Positions 17,590-27,752 of a stretch of DNA of 64,000 bases are shown piece after piece (position 1 is the stretch's first letter; each line of letters opens with the position of its first letter). Under the pieces are notes generated by a model, which was given only the letters and a program-made list of their open reading frames with translations, made no database searches and was not told the origin of the DNA. The stretch covers positions 3,534,001-3,598,000 of the forward strand of contig NZ_CP092497.1 of assembly GCF_022479115.1 (NCBI RefSeq), in the 5' to 3' direction. This DNA is from Amycolatopsis sp. EV170708-02-1 (GTDB taxonomy: Bacteria > Actinomycetota > Actinomycetes > Mycobacteriales > Pseudonocardiaceae). The translations under genes were made by a program, and so were the position numbers.

Positions 17590-18584
17590 GAGTGCTCTCC
17601 GAACAGTGAGTGCGCGATCGCTTCCAACGGTCCCGAGGCGAGTTCCGCTTCCAGCCACAGCGCGCGCCGGAACCAGCGGTGCAGCGGGAACTCCCAGGTG
17701 ACGCCCATCCCGCCGCACACCTGGATCGCCGTTTCGCAGACGGAGACCGCCGCGCGGCTCGCGGCGTGGGCGGCGCACGCGACCGCTTCCGCGCTGGGGG
17801 CGGCAGCGGCGCGGTAGGCCAGTGATCGCGCGAGTTCGACCTCGGCGTAGCCGTCGGCGAGCTGCTGGCTCACCGCTTGGAACGAACCGATGGGCCGGTC
17901 GAACTGGGATCGCGTCTTCGCGTGGTCGACGGCGATCGCCAGCGCCCGGTCGGCGACGCCGATGGCCTCGCCCGCGAGCAGGGTCGTCGCCCGGCTCCGG
18001 ATCGCGGCGAGCAACGGCGCGGCGGAAGGCGGCCCGGCCAGCAGCCTGCCCTCGGCACCGGCCAGCGCGACGTCCGAGGTGGCCCGGAGCGGGTCGATAC
18101 CGGCACACGCGGACACCGAAGCGGCGGCGCGGCCGACGCCGAACAGCGCCACCCCGGCCGGCGTGCGAGCTGCGACCACGATCTCGGTGGCGACGTCCGC
18201 GTGCAGGACGGCCTGCACCGCGCCGTCCAGCCGCCAGCCGTCGTCGCGGCGGGTCGCGCGGCAGGTGCCGGAGCCATCGGCGAGCGTCGCCGGGCCGGCC
18301 GGTTCGACGCCCGCCGCCCGGTACACCGGCAGGGCGAGCCCGGCCGTGGCGAACCAGGGCACCGGATGCAGGGCACGCCCGCCTTCCTCGGCCAGCAGGA
18401 CGAGTTCCGCCAGACCGAGATCCGGATCCAGCCAGCCTTGCCGCACGAGCTCCGGCCAGGCGGCGAGGTCGTTCTCGCCCTCGTCGGCGAACGCCGCGAT
18501 CCGCTCGAAGCCGTACGTGTCCTCGAGGTACGTGCGGGCCGCGACCTTGAGCGCGGTTTGGTCCTCGGTCAACGCGAAGTCCAT
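17586..18584 (-). CDS. Acyl-CoA dehydrogenase, small subunit type
   Basis: At 332 residues it is shorter than canonical acyl-CoA dehydrogenases (about 380). The C-terminal domain is recognisable from RSQFDRPIGSFQAVSQQLAD and QVCGGMGVTWEFPLHRWFRR. The N-terminal and beta domains are reduced and alanine-rich, as in the non-identical subunits of actinobacterial alpha2beta2 steroid dehydrogenases (FadE28/29 style). The partner would be the next acyl-CoA dehydrogenase on the same strand. ATG 18584 has GGGAGGGG in front. Between the two genes lies the structured repeat copy A. Confidence 0.8.
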   Translation of the reverse strand: MDFALTEDQTALKVAARTYLEDTYGFERIAAFADEGENDLAAWPELVRQGWLDPDLGLAELVLLAEEGGRALHPVPWFATAGLALPVYRAAGVEPAGPATLADGSGTCRATRRDDGWRLDGAVQAVLHADVATEIVVAARTPAGVALFGVGRAAASVSACAGIDPLRATSDVALAGAEGRLLAGPPSAAPLLAAIRSRATTLLAGEAIGVADRALAIAVDHAKTRSQFDRPIGSFQAVSQQLADGYAEVELARSLAYRAAAAPSAEAVACAAHAASRAAVSVCETAIQVCGGMGVTWEFPLHRWFRRALWLEAELASGPLEAIAHSLFGEHS

Positions 18585-18604
18585 CGGTGGCCCCTCCCTG
18601 GATT

Positions 18605-18766
18605 GGTGAACCCGCGTCCGCGATCGACGTCGGCAGGGCGCGGCTCGGTCTTCCACCTCACGAGGGCCGGCAGGGCGCCCTGCCACCGCGATTGCGGGGC
18701 CTTCGGCCGGGCGGGTTCACGCGTTTGGTCACTTCTCGAGTCCATCTTCAGCTCCGCCAACTGGCT
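18605..18766. repeat. Structured intergenic repeat, copy A
   Basis: A block of about 165 bp shared with 34571-34735 in the same orientation. Block 1 (18605-18642, 38 bp) is identical. Block 2 (18674-18721, 48 bp) has one difference. The 31-bp centre differs in sequence but not length, and each copy still forms a hairpin there. A 3' tail is partly conserved (TGGTCACTT, CAGCTCCGCCAAC). Conserved stems are an outer GTGAACCCGC/GCGGGTTCAC, an inner GGCAGGGCGC/GCGCCCTGCC, and small hairpins CCGCGATTGCGG and GGCCTTCGGCC. It fills the gap between the two acyl-CoA dehydrogenase genes. Confidence 0.85.
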
Positions 18767-19924
18767 CTAACGTGATTTCGGCAGGCCGAGGACCCGCTCC
18801 GCGACGATGCCGCGAAGGATCTCCGATGTCCCGCCCTCGATGCTGTTGGCCCGGCTGCGCAACCGCTGGTGCTGCCAGTAGCCGCCCCAGAAGGCGTCGG
18901 TCCCGTCGGCCGCCGCGCCGGCGCCGAGCAGCCGCAGCGCGAGCGCGCTCACCCGCTGGTTCGCCTGCGACCAGCGCAGTTTCAGGATCGAGCTCTCCGG
19001 TCCCGGCTCGCCGGTCCGCTCCATCGCGGCCAGCGCGCGGTATCCGGTGAACCGCAGGCCCTGCAGGTCGACGTACAGCTCGGCGATCTCGGCACGGACC
19101 CGCGGGTCGGTGTCGGCTCCGCATGCCTTCGCGGTCTTGACCAGCCTGTCGAGCTGCACGGACAGCCGCGCGGTGAGGGTGATGCCGAACGTGCCGCGTT
19201 CGTGCGCGAGGGTGGTCAGCGCGACCCGCCAGCCCTGTCCGGGCTCGCCGAGGACGCGGTCGTCGGGGATCTCGACGCCGCTCAGCAGGATCTGGTTGAA
19301 GTCGGTGTCGCCGGACAGCTGACGCAGCGGCCGCACCTCGACGCCGGGCGCGCGCATGTCGAGCAGGAAACAGGTGAGGCCGCGGTGTTTGGCCGCGTCC
19401 GGATCGGTGCGGGCGAGCAGCAGGCAATGGTCGGCCAAATGGGCGTAGGAGGACCAGACCTTCTCGCCGTCGACGACGTAGCCGCCGTCGACGCGGCGGG
19501 CCCGGGTGCGCACCGAGGCGAGGTCCGATCCGGCGTCCGGCTCGGAGAAGCCCTGACAGAAGATCGTTTCCCCGGAAAGGATCCGGGGGAGGTGCTCGGC
19601 CTTCTGCGCGTCCGTTCCATAGTGGACGATCGCGGGGCCGACCATGCCGAGCCCGATCACCCCGGCGTGGTCCGGCGCCTCGGCCAGCGCGCTCTCCTCG
19701 GCGTAGATCGCTTGGTACGACGGGGAAAGGCCGCGTCCGCCGTGCTCGGACGGCCAGGTCAGACCGGCGTATCCGGCCGCGTGCAACGCCTTGCTCCAGG
19801 CGCGCAGTTCGTCGGCGGACCACGCGCGAGGCGCGCTCGGCGTGGCTTCGGGTAGCTGTTCGGCGAGCCAGGCTTTCAGGCCCGCCCGGAATGCCGCCTG
19901 ATCTTCGCTGTCGTCCAGCCGCAT
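18767..19924 (-). CDS. Acyl-CoA dehydrogenase
   Basis: A full-length 385-residue acyl-CoA dehydrogenase. It has FCQGFSEPDAGSDLASVRT (the flavin-contacting motif), GEKVWSSYAHLADHCLLLAR, FNQILLSGVEIPDDRVLGE in the beta domain and SIEGGTSEILRGIVAERVLG at the C-terminus, where the flavin adenine binds. It introduces an alpha-beta double bond into an acyl-CoA with FAD, passing electrons to ETF. ATG 19924 fits the family N-terminus, although its ribosome site is weak. It is divergent from the thiolase gene (168-bp gap). Together with the smaller partner downstream it may form a heteromeric enzyme. Confidence 0.85.
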   Translation of the reverse strand: MRLDDSEDQAAFRAGLKAWLAEQLPEATPSAPRAWSADELRAWSKALHAAGYAGLTWPSEHGGRGLSPSYQAIYAEESALAEAPDHAGVIGLGMVGPAIVHYGTDAQKAEHLPRILSGETIFCQGFSEPDAGSDLASVRTRARRVDGGYVVDGEKVWSSYAHLADHCLLLARTDPDAAKHRGLTCFLLDMRAPGVEVRPLRQLSGDTDFNQILLSGVEIPDDRVLGEPGQGWRVALTTLAHERGTFGITLTARLSVQLDRLVKTAKACGADTDPRVRAEIAELYVDLQGLRFTGYRALAAMERTGEPGPESSILKLRWSQANQRVSALALRLLGAGAAADGTDAFWGGYWQHQRLRSRANSIEGGTSEILRGIVAERVLGLPKSR

Positions 19925-21231
<1,307 letters not shown>

Positions 21232-21233
21232 TC

Positions 21234-22445
21234 ATGCGCGAAGAAGAGTTCTTCCGGCGGGCGCGAGCCGGTTCGGTGGGGCCGCTGGAAGGCGTGCGCG
21301 TCCTCGACGTGACCAAGGTCTGGTCCGGCCCGCTCGCCACCTGCGTCATGGCGGACATGGGGGCCGACGTCGTCCGCGTCGAGCTCGCCGACGGCCACGA
21401 CGGCGAGGTGCCGCCGAACATCCCCGGCACCGGGCTGTCGTGGTTCCGGGAGACCGTGCACCGCAACAAACGCAGCGCCGGGCTGGACCTGCGTGACGAC
21501 ACCGATCGCGCGCGGTTCCTGGAACTGGTGGCCCACGCGGACATCGTGGTCGAGAACTACAAGCCCGGAACGCTGGACGGCTGGGGTGCCGGCTACGAGG
21601 CCTGCCGTGCGGCGCGTGAGGACATCGTGTTCGTGTCGGTGTCCGGCTTCGGGCAGTACGGCCCGAAATCGCATCTGCCCGCCTACGATCCCGCGATCCA
21701 GGCCGCGGCAGGCTGGATGTCGCTCAACGGACTTCCGGAAGGCCCGCCGGTGCGCGCGCCGACGTTCCTCGCCGACGAATTGGCCGGCCTGCACGCGGCG
21801 ATCGGCGGCCTCGCCGCGCTGACGCACCGGAACCGGACCGGCGAAGGGCAGCACGTCGACGTGTCCATGGTGGACTGTCTGCTCGCCAGCAGCAGCGGTT
21901 TGCCGACGCTCGCCGCGACGGGCGCGCCGCCGCAACGGCTCGGCAACGAGACCGACTTCGTGGTGCCTGCCAACGTCTACGCGTGCGCGGACGGGCATTT
22001 GTACCTCGCCGTCGCGATCAACCGGCATTGGCGCGCGCTCGCCGAGATCATCGGCAGGCCGGAACTCGGGCGCGCCGAGGGATTCGGCACGGCGCCCGAA
22101 CGGCTGGCCAACCGGGACGCGGTCAACGCGATAGTCGCGGGCTGGTGCGCCGGGCGTCCGCTGGCCGAGGCGCTCGAAGTGCTGAACGGCCGCGGCCTCG
22201 TCGCCGCGCCGGTGCGCACACTCACCGAGGCCGTCGCCGACGAGCACGTCCAGGCGCGGGCGATGTTGCAGGAAACGGTGCTGAGCAACGGATCCGTCGC
22301 GCCGATCGTCGGGCCGGCGGTGAAATTCTCCCGTACTCCGACGAAGGTCCGTCGCGGTGCGCCGCGGCCGGGCGCGGATACCGAAGAAGTTCTTTCGGAG
22401 CTCGCGGCAAACGATGAGAAGAACAGTTTGCGCCGCGCTTCATAA
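21234..22445 (+). CDS. CaiB/BaiF family III CoA transferase
   Basis: A 403-residue class III CoA transferase: GPLEGVRVLDVTKVWSGPLA at the N-terminus, HRNKRSAGLDLRDDTDRARF, and the catalytic aspartate in LPAYDPAIQAAAGWMSLNG. It moves CoA between carboxylic acids without an acyl phosphate or adenylate. The normal length and complete Rossmann and linker domains distinguish it from the odd fusion at 38053. Spacing to the thiolase stop is 2 bp, so the two are co-translated. In this operon it may activate or recycle a branched or aryl-alkanoic acid. Confidence 0.85.
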   Translation: MREEEFFRRARAGSVGPLEGVRVLDVTKVWSGPLATCVMADMGADVVRVELADGHDGEVPPNIPGTGLSWFRETVHRNKRSAGLDLRDDTDRARFLELVAHADIVVENYKPGTLDGWGAGYEACRAAREDIVFVSVSGFGQYGPKSHLPAYDPAIQAAAGWMSLNGLPEGPPVRAPTFLADELAGLHAAIGGLAALTHRNRTGEGQHVDVSMVDCLLASSSGLPTLAATGAPPQRLGNETDFVVPANVYACADGHLYLAVAINRHWRALAEIIGRPELGRAEGFGTAPERLANRDAVNAIVAGWCAGRPLAEALEVLNGRGLVAAPVRTLTEAVADEHVQARAMLQETVLSNGSVAPIVGPAVKFSRTPTKVRRGAPRPGADTEEVLSELAANDEKNSLRRAS

Positions 22446-22482
22446 AATGGAAACAAAATGTGCTGGAAAACGAGGAGGCGTC

Positions 22483-23223
22483 GTGGCGGAGCACCACCGG
22501 GCCCTGATCACCGGGGCTTCACGAGGGATCGGCCGAGCCGTGGCGCTGCGGCTGGCCCAGGAGGGCTACGCCGTCGCCGGCTGTTTTTCGAAAGCGAGCG
22601 CGGCGTCGGCGGAAACCGAAGAGGACATCGCCGCGATCGGTGTTCCCTCCTATTTCGCCGAATGCGATGTCACTGATTCCGAAGCCGTCGAGCGATTCGT
22701 GAAGGACGCCGAAGAGAAGCTCGGCACGATCGATCTGCTGGTCAACAATGCCGGGATCACCAAGGACAGCCCGCTGGTGCTCGCCAACGCCGAGGACTGG
22801 CACGCCGTGCTCGACACGAACCTCACCGGCACCTGGAACTTCTGCCGTGCCATGGCTTTCCGGTTCATGAAGAACCGAGGCGGCGTGGTGGTCAACATGT
22901 CCTCGGTCGCCGGCGTCTACGGCCACGCGGGCCAGACCGCTTATTCCGCCAGCAAGGCCGGGATCATCGGCTTCAGCAAGTCGCTGGCCAAGGAGGTCGC
23001 CGGGCATGGTGTCCGGGTCAACGTCGTCGCGCCCGGTTTCATCGAGACCGACATGACCGGCGCCCTTGGCGACAAGCAGCGTGCCAAGGCGCTGACCCAG
23101 ATCCCGGTCAAGCGGTTCGGCACCGGGGAGGACGTCGCCGAACTGGTCGCGTTCCTGGTCTCCGACCGCGCCTCCTACATCACCGGACAGGTGCTGCAGG
23201 TCGACGGGGGGATCACGCTGTGA
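22483..23223 (+). CDS. FabG-like 3-ketoacyl-ACP reductase (PKS KR)
   Basis: A 246-residue SDR starting at GTG 22483 five bases after GAGGAGG; the ATG at 22447 lacks such a site. TGASRGIGRAVA binds NADPH, LVNNAGITKD follows, and SSVAGVYGHAGQTAYSASKAG carries the Ser-Tyr-Lys catalytic set. The end GQVLQVDGGITL is typical FabG. It reduces beta-keto groups on the ACP. It is the first gene of the KR-DH-DH-ACP-KS-CLF set and overlaps the next gene by four bases. The set corresponds to that of highly reducing type II PKS systems making polyenes. Confidence 0.9.
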   Translation: MAEHHRALITGASRGIGRAVALRLAQEGYAVAGCFSKASAASAETEEDIAAIGVPSYFAECDVTDSEAVERFVKDAEEKLGTIDLLVNNAGITKDSPLVLANAEDWHAVLDTNLTGTWNFCRAMAFRFMKNRGGVVVNMSSVAGVYGHAGQTAYSASKAGIIGFSKSLAKEVAGHGVRVNVVAPGFIETDMTGALGDKQRAKALTQIPVKRFGTGEDVAELVAFLVSDRASYITGQVLQVDGGITL

Positions 23224-23597
23224 CCGACTTCGCCGCGCCGCTGCGGGCGGTCGACCTGCTGGACGTCCGTGCGTGCGGGGACGACCTCGAACTGGTCGCC
23301 CAGATCACCGTGGACGGCAAGGAACCCAACCTGCGCGGGCATTTCCCCGGCCAGGCCGTATATCCCGGCATCTTCGTCATCGAGACGCTGGAACAGGCGA
23401 TGCGCGAGGCCGCGAACGCCCGGCTGCGCACCGTCCGGTCCGTCCGCTTCCTCGCCCCCGTGCTCGACGGCGACCGCATGGTTCTCACGGCCACCGCGAA
23501 GCGCACCGAGGAGGGCTGGGACGTGACCGGCAAGGCCGCCCTCGGCGAGACGACGACGGCCAAGATCCGGGCCACCTTCGAGGAGGACGCGGAATGA
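23220..23597 (+). CDS. Hotdog dehydratase, catalytic-histidine subunit
   Basis: A 125-residue single-hotdog protein. RGHFPGQAVYPGIFVIETLEQ matches the FabZ/FabA active site, with His41 and Glu55 fourteen residues apart as in FabZ. GTG 23220 overlaps the KR stop, and its own stop overlaps the next start (ATGA). The next gene is a second FabZ-like protein that has lost the histidine, so a heterodimeric dehydratase is likely, comparable to the ApeI/ApeP pair of aryl-polyene pathways. It would dehydrate 3-hydroxyacyl-ACP to the enoyl, building conjugated double bonds. No enoyl reductase is encoded nearby, in keeping with a polyene. Confidence 0.85.
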   Translation: MTDFAAPLRAVDLLDVRACGDDLELVAQITVDGKEPNLRGHFPGQAVYPGIFVIETLEQAMREAANARLRTVRSVRFLAPVLDGDRMVLTATAKRTEEGWDVTGKAALGETTTAKIRATFEEDAE

Positions 23598-24058
23598 CCG
23601 AGCACCACGACGTCCGGATCCTGCTCCCGCAGCGCTATCCGCTGCTGCTGGTGGACCGCGTGCTGGAGCTGGTCCCCGGCGAATCGATCGTGACGATCAA
23701 GGCGGTCACCGGCACCGAGCCGTGCTACGCGGGGATTCCCGACGGCGCGCCGGCGAGCCGGTACGACTACCCGAAGTCGCTGATGATCGAGTCGTTCGGG
23801 CAGAGCGCCGCGCTGCTCTGGCTCGACGGCCGCGCGCCGGTCGAGGACGACGACACGACGTTGATGTTCATCGGTGCCCGTGACTATCGCTTCATGGGTG
23901 CCGCCCGCCCTGGTGACGTGCTCCGCCACGAGGTCCGCCTGGAGTCGGTGCTGGCCGACACGGCCTTCGCCACCGGCCGGACCTGGGCCGGTGATCGCCT
24001 GATCGCCACCGTCACCACCCTGACCGCGACGCGGCGCCCTGTGCGGCCCGCGGCGTGA
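23594..24058 (+). CDS. FabZ-like dehydratase partner lacking the catalytic histidine
   Basis: A 154-residue hotdog protein beginning VRILLPQRYPLLLVDRVLEL, clearly FabZ-related. The active-site HFPG is replaced by GIPDG (Ile48 where histidine belongs), whereas Glu66 in SLMIESFGQSA is kept. Alone it should be inactive. Paired with the upstream subunit it can complete a dimer, where each site uses residues from both chains. ATG 23594 overlaps the previous stop, enforcing stoichiometric translation. Alternative: a dedicated acyl-ACP binding or isomerising subunit. Confidence 0.85.
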   Translation: MTEHHDVRILLPQRYPLLLVDRVLELVPGESIVTIKAVTGTEPCYAGIPDGAPASRYDYPKSLMIESFGQSAALLWLDGRAPVEDDDTTLMFIGARDYRFMGAARPGDVLRHEVRLESVLADTAFATGRTWAGDRLIATVTTLTATRRPVRPAA

Positions 24059-24092
24059 GAACCGCACGGGACAACGAAACCGGAGGATCGTC

Positions 24093-24347
24093 ATGACGCA
24101 GACCGACACCCAGCTCGAGGAGCTCCGCGAGCTGGTCGCCGAGGTGCTCGAGCTCGAGCCCGAGGAACTCGAGGACAACGGGGACTTCATCGACGACTAC
24201 GAGGCCGACTCCCTGCGCGCCATCGAGATCCTCGCCCGGATCGACAAGCAGTACAAGATCGAGATCCCGCAGGCCGAACTGCCCGAGCTGCGCACGCTCA
24301 AGGCGGTCAACGACGCCCTGATCCGGCACTCCGTCAAGAAGGGATGA
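24093..24347 (+). CDS. Acyl carrier protein of the type II PKS
   Basis: An 84-residue acidic helical protein with GGAGG before ATG 24093. The phosphopantetheine serine is Ser40 in DYEADSLRAIEIL (DSL motif), and the surrounding acidic helix II is typical of type II ACPs. It carries the growing chain between KS/CLF, KR and the dehydratase pair encoded around it. Only one ACP is visible for two KS/CLF pairs. A 4'-phosphopantetheinyl transferase is not in the window. Confidence 0.9.
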   Translation: MTQTDTQLEELRELVAEVLELEPEELEDNGDFIDDYEADSLRAIEILARIDKQYKIEIPQAELPELRTLKAVNDALIRHSVKKG

Positions 24348-24350
24348 ACC

Positions 24351-25553
24351 GTGGCCCGCGTTGTCGTTACCGGGGTCGGCCCGGTGTCGAGCATCGGGAT
24401 CGGGATCGCCGCGTTCGCCGAGGCGCTCCGCACCGGCCGATCCGGTATCTCGCCCATCACCAGCTTCGACCCGGCCGGGTTCCCGCACCGGAACGCGGGC
24501 GAGGTCCAGACCTTTGATCCGGGTGCTCAGCTCCGCCGGGTCGACCCGGCGCACTGGGGCCGGTCCAGCCAGTTCGCGGCGAGTGCCGCGCGGCTGGCGG
24601 TGGCCGACGCCCGGCTCGACCTGACGTCGGTGACGCCCGGGCGCGCCCACGCGATCATGGGCACCACCAGTGGTGAGTCCGCGGTCGCGGAGGCGCTCAC
24701 CGAGCAGATCATCGACGGCGGGTTCGCCGCGCAGGACCCGGCCCTGCTGACGCAGCTGCCCGCCAACCGGCTGGCGAACGCGGTCAGCGAGGAGCTGGGA
24801 CTCGCCGGGGAGTCGCTGACCATCGCGACCGCCTGCTCGGCGAGCAACTACGCGATCGGCTACGCCTACGACCTGCTGGCCGGCGGTGAGGCCGACGTCG
24901 TCTTCGCCGGCGGCGCCGATTCGGTGTGCCGCTGGGCGCACGCCGGGTTCTACCGGCTCGGCGCGCTGGCGAAGGACGCCTGCACCCCGTTCGACAAGGA
25001 CCGCGCGGGCATCCTCACCGGTGAGGGCGGCGCCGTGCTCGCACTGGAGACCTTGGAGCACGCCACGAAGCGGGGCGCCACGATCTACGCGGAACTGCTC
25101 GGGTACGGCGTCAACTGCGACGCCATCCACCCGGTCACGCCGGACGCGCCGACGGTCGCGGAATGCATGCGCATCGCGCACCGCAACTCCGGGATCTCAC
25201 CGTCCGATGTGGACTACATCTGCGCGCACGGCACCGGCACGCAGGTGAACGACCTGGTCGAGAGCAAGGCCGTGCTCGAGGTCTTCGGCGAGCGCCCGCC
25301 GCCGATCAGCTCGATCAAGTCGATGCTCGGCCACACCATGGGCGCGGCCTGCGGGTTCGGGGCGATCGCCTCGACGATCGCGATCGACCGCGGTTTCCTG
25401 CCGCCCACGGTCAACTGGACCACCGAGGACCCGGAGCTGGGCGTCGACCCGGTGCCGAACGCGGCCCGGCAGGCGAACGTGCGGGTGGTCCAGAACGACG
25501 GTTTCGCCTTCGGTGGCAACAACGCCATCGTGATGTTGGGAGCGCCAGAATGA
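24351..25553 (+). CDS. Ketosynthase alpha 1 (active KS)
   Basis: A 400-residue FabF/KS-alpha type condensing enzyme. The catalytic set is complete: Cys162 in TATACSASNYAIG, His293 in AHGTGTQVND, Lys323 and His328 in SIKSMLGHTMGAACG. GTG 24351 is 3 bp after the ACP stop and its stop overlaps the next start. It extends the chain with malonyl-ACP. The partner is the degenerate KS immediately downstream, giving a KS-CLF heterodimer as in aromatic type II and ishigamide-type PKSs. No acyltransferase domain is encoded, so malonyl transfer presumably uses the fatty acid synthase MCAT. Confidence 0.9.
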   Translation: MARVVVTGVGPVSSIGIGIAAFAEALRTGRSGISPITSFDPAGFPHRNAGEVQTFDPGAQLRRVDPAHWGRSSQFAASAARLAVADARLDLTSVTPGRAHAIMGTTSGESAVAEALTEQIIDGGFAAQDPALLTQLPANRLANAVSEELGLAGESLTIATACSASNYAIGYAYDLLAGGEADVVFAGGADSVCRWAHAGFYRLGALAKDACTPFDKDRAGILTGEGGAVLALETLEHATKRGATIYAELLGYGVNCDAIHPVTPDAPTVAECMRIAHRNSGISPSDVDYICAHGTGTQVNDLVESKAVLEVFGERPPPISSIKSMLGHTMGAACGFGAIASTIAIDRGFLPPTVNWTTEDPELGVDPVPNAARQANVRVVQNDGFAFGGNNAIVMLGAPE

Positions 25554-26659
25554 GCGGTGTGGTGGTGACCGGCTGGAGCGCGCTGACCTCCGCGGGCGTC
25601 GGCGTGGACGCGCTGGCGAAGCGGCTCGAGCTGGCCGAGGCCGGTCAAGTCGAGAAGGGCCAGGAGATCGGCGATCTCTACGAAGAGCCTTTACCCGCGG
25701 CGAATGGGCACTTCCTGCCGAGCTTCAGCCCACGGGAACACCTGGGACGTAAGGGAACCAGCACCTACGACCGGGCCACCGGGCTCGCCGTGGTGTGCTG
25801 CCAGGAGGCGCTGCGCGAGGCGGGGGTCGAGCTCGACGACGAGGTCCGGCCGCGGATCGGTGTGGTGCTCGGGACCTCACTGGGCAGTTTCAAGTCCACC
25901 AGCGACTACACGCGCGAGACCCTCGTGCAGGAGAAGCCGTACCTGGTGAACCCGATGCTGTTCCCGAACACGGTGATGAACTGCGCGGCCGGGCAGGTCG
26001 CCATCCGGTTCGGCCTGCGCGGGGTGAACACCACCATCGCGGGTGGCACGCTCGGTTTCCTCAACGCCCTGCGCTACGCCGGCAACGCGATCGAGCGCGG
26101 CCACGTCGACGTCGTGGTCGCCGGTGCGGTGGAGGAGTTCACCCCGCACCGCGCGTGGTCGACGCATCTGACCGGGGCGACCGAGGTCGTCGCCGCCGGT
26201 GAGGCGGCCGGGATGTTCGTGCTGGCCAAGGAGAACACGCCCGAGTGGGCGGGCACGCGGCGGCGTGCCGGCGTCCTCGCGGTCGCCACGGCGTACGGGC
26301 CCGGTGGTGGTGACGCCGCCGAAACCGCGCTCGCCGGATGTGTGCACCGGGTGCTGGCGAAGGCCGGTGCCGACGCGTCCGAAGTGTCCACTGTGTACAC
26401 GGGCGAGGCCGACGACGGCGACCGCCGTGAGTACGGCCCGATCGTCCGTGCGCTCGGCCACAGCCCGGAACGGGTCATGGTCAAGCGGCTGTTCGGCGAA
26501 TGCGACGCGGCGTCCGGCGCGGTGGCGCTGGGTGTCCTGCTCGCCGAAGACCGCGACACCCGGCCCGGGCTGAGCCTGCTCACCGCGCGGGGCGCGGACG
26601 GTGCCGTGGGCGCCGCCATCGTGAGGAGGTACGCCGATGGCGGTCCTGATCGCGGGTAG
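25550..26659 (+). CDS. Chain-length factor 1 (degenerate KS)
   Basis: A 369-residue KS-fold protein without the active cysteine: TTIAGGTLGFLNAL has glycine where KS1 has cysteine, and the HGTGT histidine motif is absent (the region reads TGEADDGDRREYG). Such subunits set chain length by shaping the tunnel of the paired KS. ATG 25550 overlaps the KS1 stop (ATGA). The gene contains a rare TTA leucine codon at 25691-25693 (codon 48). Its last 23 bp overlap the start of the next KS, whose GAGGAGG lies inside this coding region. Confidence 0.9.
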   Translation: MSGVVVTGWSALTSAGVGVDALAKRLELAEAGQVEKGQEIGDLYEEPLPAANGHFLPSFSPREHLGRKGTSTYDRATGLAVVCCQEALREAGVELDDEVRPRIGVVLGTSLGSFKSTSDYTRETLVQEKPYLVNPMLFPNTVMNCAAGQVAIRFGLRGVNTTIAGGTLGFLNALRYAGNAIERGHVDVVVAGAVEEFTPHRAWSTHLTGATEVVAAGEAAGMFVLAKENTPEWAGTRRRAGVLAVATAYGPGGGDAAETALAGCVHRVLAKAGADASEVSTVYTGEADDGDRREYGPIVRALGHSPERVMVKRLFGECDAASGAVALGVLLAEDRDTRPGLSLLTARGADGAVGAAIVRRYADGGPDRG

Positions 26660-27752
26660 CGCGGTGCGCACCTGCCTCGGTTCGGGAGCGGAGACGTTCG
26701 AGGGCCTGCTTCGCGGCGCCTGCGGCGTCTCACCGCTCCGGTACGGCGACCCGGAAAAGCTGAACGTCGCCCACGGCTACCACGCCGATCTGGCCGACGA
26801 GCCGTTCCGTGCGGGACGGCTCCTCGCCGAATGCCTGGCCGAAGCCGTCGCACAGTCCGGTGTGGACACCGACACCCAGCGGGTGGCCGTCCTCGTCGGC
26901 ACGGGGCTGCGTGAGCTGTCCGCGGTGGAACGGCTGGCGCTCACCGGTGAGTCCGTGCCCGCCGATCGGCTGGACTTCGCCGACGTCGTGGCCCGCGCGC
27001 TGCCCGGCGTCACGGACGTGACCACGGTCGTCAACGCGTGCAGCGCGGGCGGCCACGTGCTCGCGCTCGCGCAGGATTTGCTGGAGCTGGGCGAATGCGA
27101 CGCCGTCGTGGTCGCCGCCGCCGACGCGATGACACGGTCGATGCTCGCCATGATCGGCCGGGTCGCCGAGGAGCCGACCGGGCGGGTGCGCCCGTTCGAC
27201 CGCGACCGCACCGGCGTGCTCCTCGGCGAGGGCGCGGCGGTGCTCGTCGTCGTCCCCGAGACCTGGGAAGGGCCGTCGCTCGGCAAGGTCACCGCGACCG
27301 GGCTCTCCTGCGACGCCTACCACGCCACGGCGCCGGACATCGAGGGCATCGCCCGCGCGATGTCCGACGCCTACACCCGTGCGGGCCGGATACCGTCCGA
27401 TGTGGACGTGGTGGTGGCGCACGCGACCGGCACCGCGCTCAACGACCCGGTCGAATGCGACGCGCTGCGCAAGGTCGTCCTCGGTGGCGGCGGGAACCCG
27501 CTCGTCACCGCGGTCAAGGGCGCAACGGGGCACACCTCCGGCAGCGCCGCACTGGTCAATGTGGACGTCGCGTTGCGGATCTTCGCCTCCGGCGAGGTGC
27601 CCGCGGTCACCGGCCTTTCCGAGCCTCTGGACGAGGCCACCGGACTGCGCCTGGTCATCGGCGAAGCCGTCACCGCCCGGCCGGAACTGGTGCAGGTCAA
27701 CGCGTTCGGCTTCGGCGGGGTCAACGCCGTCACACTGCTGGAGCGGGCATGA
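26637..27752 (+). CDS. Ketosynthase alpha 2 (active KS)
   Basis: A second condensing enzyme of 371 residues with intact Cys135 (VVNACSAGGHVL), His262 (AHATGTALND), Lys294 and His299 (TAVKGATGHTSG). It differs from KS1 throughout, so it is not a recent copy. With the following degenerate KS it makes a second KS/CLF pair. Aryl-polyene pathways likewise contain several KS proteins, one used for initiation or an alternative substrate range. ATG 26637 follows GAGGAGG. It may condense the first unit onto an aryl or branched starter; that assignment is inference. Confidence 0.88.
   Translation: MAVLIAGSAVRTCLGSGAETFEGLLRGACGVSPLRYGDPEKLNVAHGYHADLADEPFRAGRLLAECLAEAVAQSGVDTDTQRVAVLVGTGLRELSAVERLALTGESVPADRLDFADVVARALPGVTDVTTVVNACSAGGHVLALAQDLLELGECDAVVVAAADAMTRSMLAMIGRVAEEPTGRVRPFDRDRTGVLLGEGAAVLVVVPETWEGPSLGKVTATGLSCDAYHATAPDIEGIARAMSDAYTRAGRIPSDVDVVVAHATGTALNDPVECDALRKVVLGGGGNPLVTAVKGATGHTSGSAALVNVDVALRIFASGEVPAVTGLSEPLDEATGLRLVIGEAVTARPELVQVNAFGFGGVNAVTLLERA

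Noticed and set aside
18605..18766. Insertion sequence at the repeat copies
   Set aside because: The elements are about 165 bp with no transposase, and no clear target-site duplication was visible. A MITE-like origin stays possible.
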